Of a stretch of 24,192 nucleotides of DNA, positions 11,801 to 19,852 are shown in pieces. Every line of letters begins with the position of its first letter. The stretch's first letter is position 1. Where the stretch lies: the NCBI GenBank assembly GCA_019649035.1, contig BMAT01012709.1:132541-156732 (forward strand). The letters are read 5' to 3'. This DNA comes from Elysia marginata. Taxonomy: Eukaryota > Mollusca > Gastropoda > Plakobranchidae. Position numbers and translations under genes: made by a program. A model generated the notes under the pieces. It had not been told where the DNA came from, did no database searches, and saw only the letters and a list, made by a program, of their open reading frames with translations.

Positions 11801-14800
11801 TTTGTGAACCTACCCATCCCAGACGAGGCAAAAAGTTCGGGGGGTACAAAGATAAGGTGGAGGCAGCCCCAGCACGACGGCGAGAACACTGCTGATTGGC
11901 TCGTTGACAACATCCGGGTACACGGTGACCCCGTAAACCCTGACCGCGTAGCCTTGAACTTCACAACCGGTCTGGACTTTATGAATCTCATCACGGCAGA
12001 CGGGGTGAAGGTCGGCGAGTACTGTGGGAGAGAGTCTGTCGCTGTTGTCACGACTCCTCCCCTGGAAACCTCCACGCTGACGACCAGGGAGGTCAAGATC
12101 ACTGACAAACACGTCTTGCATTTTTCCCTTAATGTCGGCTGTGGGAAACCTTGGGACGCAAACCTCTCACCAGTAAATATATCGTAGTTTGGTCATGGTA
12201 TGCTTTACTCAAAAGTTTCATCCCAAGCACCTCACGCATATCTTTGTCCAAACAAAGGTTCTAATTTTATAATCAATTCTTGTACATTTTTTGTTGTTGT
12301 AGCTTTTTTCTTGGAAATAGATCTTTAAAAGAAGTAGGTATTCGAAAGTCCAAAGAAGCCTGAATTAAAAAAAAAAAATAAAGTGAGATATTTTACTGAT
12401 TTTACCACAGAACAAACGTGTAACATTTTGTCTTCTTTTTTTTTTGCAAAGGAAGCATGTAGTCTTGAATCTTGTAACACGTTCGATTTAACAAAAAAAA
12501 AAATACAGATTTGTTTTCATTGACTAAAGATAAGGAGAGAATATTCATTTTTCACCCCTCGATTATTTTGCTTCGTATCAGACGCTTGTTTTCAGCAATA
12601 TATTGAAAAAAATGTTTCTGAAGTTCTCTTAAAACTGAGTTGTTTTTTAAAAATAGTTCCTTTCTTTAACACACAATGCCTTACTAAGGCTAGGTATTGG
12701 TGACGGATGGGTCGGATAAACGGCTTTTATCCAGTTTTACTTTCATATATGGTGAGGTACCCATCGGGTATTAATCTTTTTAAAGTCTCCTGTCAAGAAA
12801 CGTTATTTGACATACTTCAGTATAAGATACATGTCGTGTGAAAGGACCGTAAGTTAGTCTTTTGATTCTAAATTTTCATAATTATCTTATGCCAGGTAGA
12901 GATATCGTTTTCGACTGATCACGGTATATCCTGGACTGACCTGGTGTCTACGTGCCAAGATCAGACCACCTGTGACAGATTCTCTACCATTGGTTATGTC
13001 CACCATCACGGCACCCACGACACCTGGAGGAGAATGACCATACCACTTAAAGGACTACCAGTATCAAAGTAAGTGGTGTAACAAAAATCAGTATGTTACC
13101 AATAACAGGTTAATACCAAAAGCAACATTTACGCTGATCTTAAAATATGCGCATAAAAACATTAGGGTCCTTGCGCCCTCGCGACGATAATGTATGACGC
13201 AAAATAGTAAGGTAAAGAGCGCTTCTATGTATACAGCTCTTATCCACAAAGTGCTTTACATGGGTTCCTCGACAGGCTATTGCCAATCAAAGTACCTTCT
13301 GAACTCACAGAGGAGCAGCTAGTTAAACGCATCACTCTAGCATTCTGACAATATCTTTCACTGCCTCTAGTCGGGTACTCGTTTAACACATGATTGAGGC
13401 TAAAGGCAGCGTGAGAATTACAGCAGACGATTGGCTAACGGGCCATGAATGCGTCTGTCTTTAGATTGCCATCCTGGACTTTATCTACTATTGTCTCGTC
13501 CTCCTGAGCGGGCCCGTAGCGCATAAACTCTACTGTTTTAAAATGACGATAAGTCCGTTACGTCTATTAAAATTGATCCTAGTGGGGATGATAAGACGTT
13601 AATATTGTAAACACATAAAGAAAGCTTTTAGATTCCTTTAAAAGTGATTAATATTAATTCTCAACTTGATGTTTTAAAGGGACAGGTCCTAAGACACGTT
13701 TATGAGAGTTCAACATTTTTTTGTCATCATGATAAGCACCGGTCAATATTGAACATGGTCAAAGTAAAACAAGATCAATGATCAAACTTTGGTTTTTACC
13801 TTGGATCTCACAAAAGCTGCTGTAAATTTGGTGTATTCGTTCCAATTCGGTTCGTTGTCAACACCAATATACATGTAGTATCATACCTGTCATCATCATC
13901 ATCATATCTTGTCGCGCCAATTTGTGATCCAGGCCTGGGCAGCATCAGTGCAGTCCCTCAGGTCCTGGTCGGTGAAGTGAGGCCCTTCTGTACATTCAGA
14001 TAGGATGTGGTCCATTGTTTGATTCTGGTTGCCACATGGGCACTCGCTGTTGGGTCTCAGTTTCCACTTGTGCAGTGTGCTGGCTGTCTTTCCAACTTTT
14101 GCTCTTGTTCTGTTGAGGGTCACCCAATCTTTTCTCTGCAGTTCTCTTCCTGACGGAAGTTGTTCTTTTGGGGGTTGGATGGCTTCGTTTATTGTGTTAT
14201 CCCATGTGTTCCATAACTCAAGGCGGTGGCTTGCGGCTTGATCTGGTTGGACGCTTTCCACAGTTCTAAAACTCTTCCTTGACTTGAGTCTGGCTCTGGG
14301 ATAACTGTGGTCAAATAGAGGGTGTCTTAGGTCTGTTTCTTGTTTGTGTTTTTCTGTGCTTCCATGGGTCTGTCTGCGGATATCCGGTGGAGCGATCCCT
14401 GCTGTTCTGTACAGTTGCGGAAGTGGTGTAGGTCTTAGCTGTCCAGTCAAAATGCGGCAAGCGTTGTTCAACTCTGCGTCTTTACAAATCTCTTTAAACA
14501 TGGAATAAAATTATTCATCACTCCTTATCAACAACTCGTCTCACAACAAGTGCCTCTACTATCTGGAGCTGATTTGCTAGTGTTTTTTTTTTATTTTGTT
14601 GTTTTTGCTCCTGTCATTTTCTGTCAAAATTTTTGGGGCCATTGCATACTAATCGACATTAAAGGGCACTTTTAACAGCGCATTTTATCTCAAAAGGGAT
14701 TAAAAAAATTATAGTTATTCTCACTCTGAAACACAAGAGTATAAAATTAGTAGTTTCCATTCCACTGCTCTGCTTACTTATCGTTTAAATTTCAAAATTT

Positions 14801-17800
14801 AATAAAGATCAAGTACCCATTTATAAAATAAACGGCAGAAAAAAAATGTTTAAAAAGTTGCTAGATTAAAGTCTAAACATAATTTTTCATAAAACTTATT
14901 TTTTTCTTGTAACCTACAGTGGCACGAGGTTTCGCTGGCATCAGAAACCTAACATGATGCCGGGAGGACAAGATTGGGCAGTGAATGACGTCTACATCGG
15001 AGAGGCGTGTCCTCATCATTGTGGTGGACGTGGACAATGCTCCATGCAAACATGTCTCTGTGATGAGGGATTTGCCGGTGATTCCTGTGAGGTTACTGAT
15101 CCTGGAAAGGTCAAGGTAAGGAGTTTTATAGAAATGTCTCGAGCCCAGGGTAAATGAGTAAAGAATCGCAGTTTTCACCTTGAAAGGTTTTGTTAGTTTG
15201 GACAAGATATTTTTGTAAGCTTCCAAACGGTCTAAGTTACATGAAACTATCAGTACTTTGTGAAAAAAACTTTAAGAACTTTGTTCATCAAAACATGAGT
15301 AAGAGGAAGAAAAAAATCGACCTTTAAAATATCTTCCGACTCATTCGCCTTGGATGCGAGATGTATTTGTATTGATAGGTACTACACGCTTCAGTTTTGA
15401 TTTCTTAAAGATTTAAGGTCTGTAATTAGCAGTGCGTTGGGGTAGGCTTCAACTTAAGCAAAAACGGCCTAATTATGCTTGCCTTTGGTAGGATTCGAAC
15501 CCTTACCGCCTTGCCCTTATAATGTTCGGTTAGGAGCTTCAATTGAACTAGCTTTACAACAATTTTTGAGCCTTAGCTTTATGGATTTTTTCAACCTCTG
15601 TCCATTTTAACAGAGGCATGTAAAGGATACATTTGACAATTCCGAAGATCTTTCTGAATCCAAATGGCCTTGGACTCGAGGTGGACAAGTCCAGTTTCCG
15701 GTGTGCGGCCCGCTGGTTAGTGACAGAGCGTTAGTGATGAACGGTCCTGGAGCCAGGGAGGTAGTCACTCCACACCTAGATCTCAGAGACGCCAGGTAAA
15801 TTAATACATTGTAATTTTTTTTCATTTGTACTAACTCAATGGTCATTAGGAGCCAGCTCCAAACTGAATCGCTGTGCTTCACATGTTTTGTTTACAACTT
15901 TTTATGAAAGTACTTTGCATGTATGTTTTCCTTTTCTTTTTAATGAATAAAATGCTTTCAAAGACATTAATGTAAAGTCTAGATTATTTTAAACAACGGA
16001 ATTTGTGGAAGAATAATACGTATTCATATATACGTTCTTCAAGTTAATTTTCTAGGAATTCAAGGAAAAAGTGTAAATCAGAAACACTTACGTTATCGGC
16101 CCCACAACGCTAGGTCTTAGGTCAAACTATGCTGCTGTATTATGTACTCCGGTTCATACGCTTTCCGCAGATTCATACAGTACACAGCCATTATGTGGGG
16201 CCATGAACCTCTGTCTGATATCTGTCGCAAACCATCGAATGACAAACACCAGAGAGTCTTCTTGCAGGTTTCTACGGATGGTGGTATGAAAAGATTTCGA
16301 CTTTTTTGTGCTGATAGCATAGTTGTGGATGTCCTATTTTAAATACTTTGTTTATACCATGGGTATTAATGTACTGTTATTGACTCACAAATAAAAAAAT
16401 ACATATTTCTATTTAAACTCTAAGGGTTAACACAGAACATAACCATTGTATTTCAACGTTATTTCTGTTGTCTTACTTTAACAAAGTCAGTTTAATGTTT
16501 ATGTTTGTCAAGAGTGGCAACTTATTAACTTCTTGCTACTTTTCAAATTAACAAACTTATGTTTTTGGTTACTTTTTGTATTTTTTTTTTTGGGTCATGT
16601 CGAAATTTTATTGCACAAGGTCAACCAGGGACTTGATTCTCTATACACTGTGTATTGAATCTACAAGATCACCATCAAGTTCGAGTCTTTCTGAGACTCA
16701 TCGTTGAAGTATCCTCAGTCTGCAATATTATAGGACACATTGGATACCCATGAATATTGTTTTTTTTCCTGAACTTAAAACTATGAAATAAGCGACCAAT
16801 CAATTATTCAAATAATATTATAAACAGAGTCGGAATTCCAAAGTGTTTCAAGTTTTTATACCCTGTTGCGATTTTTAGGTGTCAGTTGGTCAACTCTGCA
16901 CACTCTGTCCTCTGAGCGCTACAACTCTGCCACGCGAGACTACATTTCACTTCCGGTCTATGCCAGGACGGATAACTCTGTTGTGCGCTGGGTACAAGCT
17001 GCTGCAGCTTCGCTTACCTCCCCTCGCGTCCACTGGGCTCTCGATGATGTATTTGTAGGTGGGATGGAGATCAACCCAGCCGAGTATCTCCAGAGCTTTG
17101 ACAATGTTAACAATGACGACGTCGATAGTGGTAGTGAGGTCGCTGATGATCCGTATGCTTGGGAATTCAGCCCATACGGCGTCCTGAATCCGGCTGCAAA
17201 CCCGTGTGGTCCGAGTGGGTCAGGCCAGGGTTCCGCTATGGTTTGGATGGGCTCCACAGTTAATGATGGCAGACGTGCTAGCGAGATAGACGTTCCATTC
17301 GGGATGAGGCAAAGCGGTGCAGAGCAAAGGAAGCAGATTCCTGCTCAAATATTTACCACGAACCAAATGATTGTCCAGACAGGCTACATTTTACAGTTCA
17401 AGGTGAGTCAAAGGATTAGAAAAATCTTCAATCAATTACGATTTTTATCGAGTGTACAATTCTTTTTTAATATAGCACTAGACTCCATTGTACCAAAAGT
17501 AGCAGACTGGCATACTATTTACAGTTCAACAATTTCTTAACGACCCTCTTCCAGTTGCTTAGCCAAAAGTTTATTCAGCTCAAGCGGCGGCTTTTATTTA
17601 CAGATATCCTTTTCCTTTCACTTTTATTGATTTTAAAGTAGCATTGGCTCATGATCTCGAATTATAATGAACCCCGATATCTATCCAATTCCATCTGCTA
17701 CAGTTAATCATGAGCTGTGGTCAGTTCCCGAACATTTGCTTGGCACCAGACAATCCAATCCGCTTGGAATACAGAAGAGACCCCAGCACTGAAAACTGGT

Positions 17801-19761
17801 CAGATGTCCAGGCGTCTTGTCTGCCGGGCTCGCAGGGCAGGGAGGGACTGTGTAACCCACATAAACATCACCATCCCAGCCACTACAGGTTATCTGATGC
17901 TGGTACCTGGACCAGGTTTATCATCCTTCTCAATGATGTCACCTTTTCCAGGTCAGGCTCACTAATGTTCTAGTTGATGTTGGTGATGCTGGAGTAAGTG
18001 TATGGCTGTTTGGAAGGAACGATATTGAAACACAAAACTTCAGGTGTTTTTATAACCTAAAAGTCACATATCGGTGGAAAATTGTTTTTAAATACACCAT
18101 TAGGTTAATAAGAATAAAGAGAAACCAATGCGACTAAGCTAAATAACAAAAATTTAAGATTGATAAGAAAGATGCACAAGAGCTAAACAAAGCTAAGTTA
18201 GTTTATTCTTCATTTGCTTCCTTTAAAAATATCGCTAGAGTTGCGATAAGCTTACACAAAAATTTTTTTCTCATAAATCAGTGATTGAAACATTGTCTAT
18301 GAGATATGGTACTATAATGATGAAAGAAAGACGCAGATGGTTAAGTGTAATTGTTCGACTAGATTAATGTAAATATTTATGCTTTAAATTAAAAGCTTGA
18401 CGAAATATTATTGGCTGATTCGCGCGCTTTTTCGTGGTTCAATCAATGGAGTAATAAATAGAGATTATCAAATTTTTTGTTTCAAACAGCACGACACAGT
18501 TTCGCTGGATCCAAGATGGAGCTAACGGTACTATACCGTGGGCACTGGATGATATTTACATTGGCGAGAAGTGTCCGGAAATGTGCAGGGGGCGTGGCGA
18601 CTGTGTGATGGGCGTGTGTCAATGTGATCAAGGTTACTTGGGTGAGTGGTGACAGTTTTATGGTCCGTTTAAGTTTCTAGTTTACTTTTGAGAGTTAAAG
18701 TACAGACTGGGGAATGGGTTAGGACTAAATTTTTTTCCTTTTTACTGTCTGAAATTTCTGATGTTGCCTTGCCTAACGGAGGATTACAGTACAATAGAAA
18801 CAAATAAGAGTTATTTAGATAACCTCTGAAACTGTGATATATCTATTCTTAAAGAAATGAAGTCTGAAATTTTTGGCCAATGTTTGTTATTACAGTGTTT
18901 TGGTGAATCCCACGCAGCTAGCTATGATAAAAGAATGGTAACAACACAATCTTAGGAAAAAACAATATACTTAAGATGAAGAGTTAACCAGGATACATCA
19001 ACGAACACCTAACAGTTTTAGCCACTTCACCACTGACACCTTCATTTTCCCCGTTGCTTCCCCCGTTTACTTCACCTTCCCCTTCACCTACCAGGTCTAA
19101 CCTGTTCCCCGGCCCCGAGAAGTCTTCGTGCCCGACTGTTCGACTCCTTCGAGGGCGGAGTGTTCGCGTCCAACTGGGCTTACGTGCGGGGCGGTGGCCT
19201 GGGGTTCGGCTGCGGGGCCTTGTTGCCCTTCGCACACGGCAAGACACTTTACTTCAACGGATGTGGCAGTAGAGAGGCTGTCACGGCAGAGATGGACACA
19301 TCACGTGCTATGTGCGTGGTTTCAAGCTAGGAATTTTATTTAGTTTACAATTCCTTTTTTTATAATTTCAATTTTAACTCCTTCCTTAGCAATCCCAGTA
19401 TGTCCGTGAATTTTCGTAAAGTTTCCAGTTTGCCCAGTCAAAACAGAATAGAAACTATTGGAAGATTCGAAAAATGTATACTTTACGCTTGAACATCAAT
19501 TACTCTCAGATCAGTCGAGTTTAGTTCGGCATTCGTGAGCCTGATGTCTGTGGTGGCAATAATGCCAATAATTATTATGCATGTAATTGGTAATTTCTTA
19601 ATGAACTGAGAATGAAGATTTGCAGAGGACAGCATGAAAAAAAAGTTTGAGAGTTGATCCTTAAAAATATAGAATAACGTTGTGCAGAAAAGAGGATCAG
19701 GAGAAGACCTGATAAAGCTATGAAGTGAGAGAGTGGATGTTGAGAGAGATAAAGAGAAGAG

Positions 19762-19852
<91 letters not shown>

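Larger units (their letters stand above)
8934..12895 (+). other. introns of the repeat 6 to repeat 7A region
   Basis: The non-exon parts longer than 300 bases are 8934-9507 (purine-rich at about 9240-9330), 9677-10202 (the 2 x 51 bp duplication), 10344-10917 (purine-rich with the 12-base repeat), 11489-11799 and 12173-12895 (several A- and T-runs). Nothing else stands out. Confidence 0.7.
15116..19094 (+). other. introns of repeats 7B and 8A
   Basis: The non-exon parts are 15116-15613 (with the tRNA-like element), 15796-16170, 16284-16878, 17403-17703, 17952-18489 and 18642-19094. The last has a C/T-rich run with ACC and CCTTC units just before its acceptor (about 19020-19094). No other feature was seen. 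Confidence 0.7.

Noticed and set aside
11794..12121. - strand frames over 100 codons at 11794-12121
   Set aside because: They are shadows of the large reelin exon at 11800-12172, which is GC-richer and so has fewer stops on the other strand.
18984..19343. Pro/Arg-rich frames on both strands at 18984-19343
   Set aside because: Wrong-frame readings of the reelin exon at 19095-19311 and the C/T-rich tract before it.
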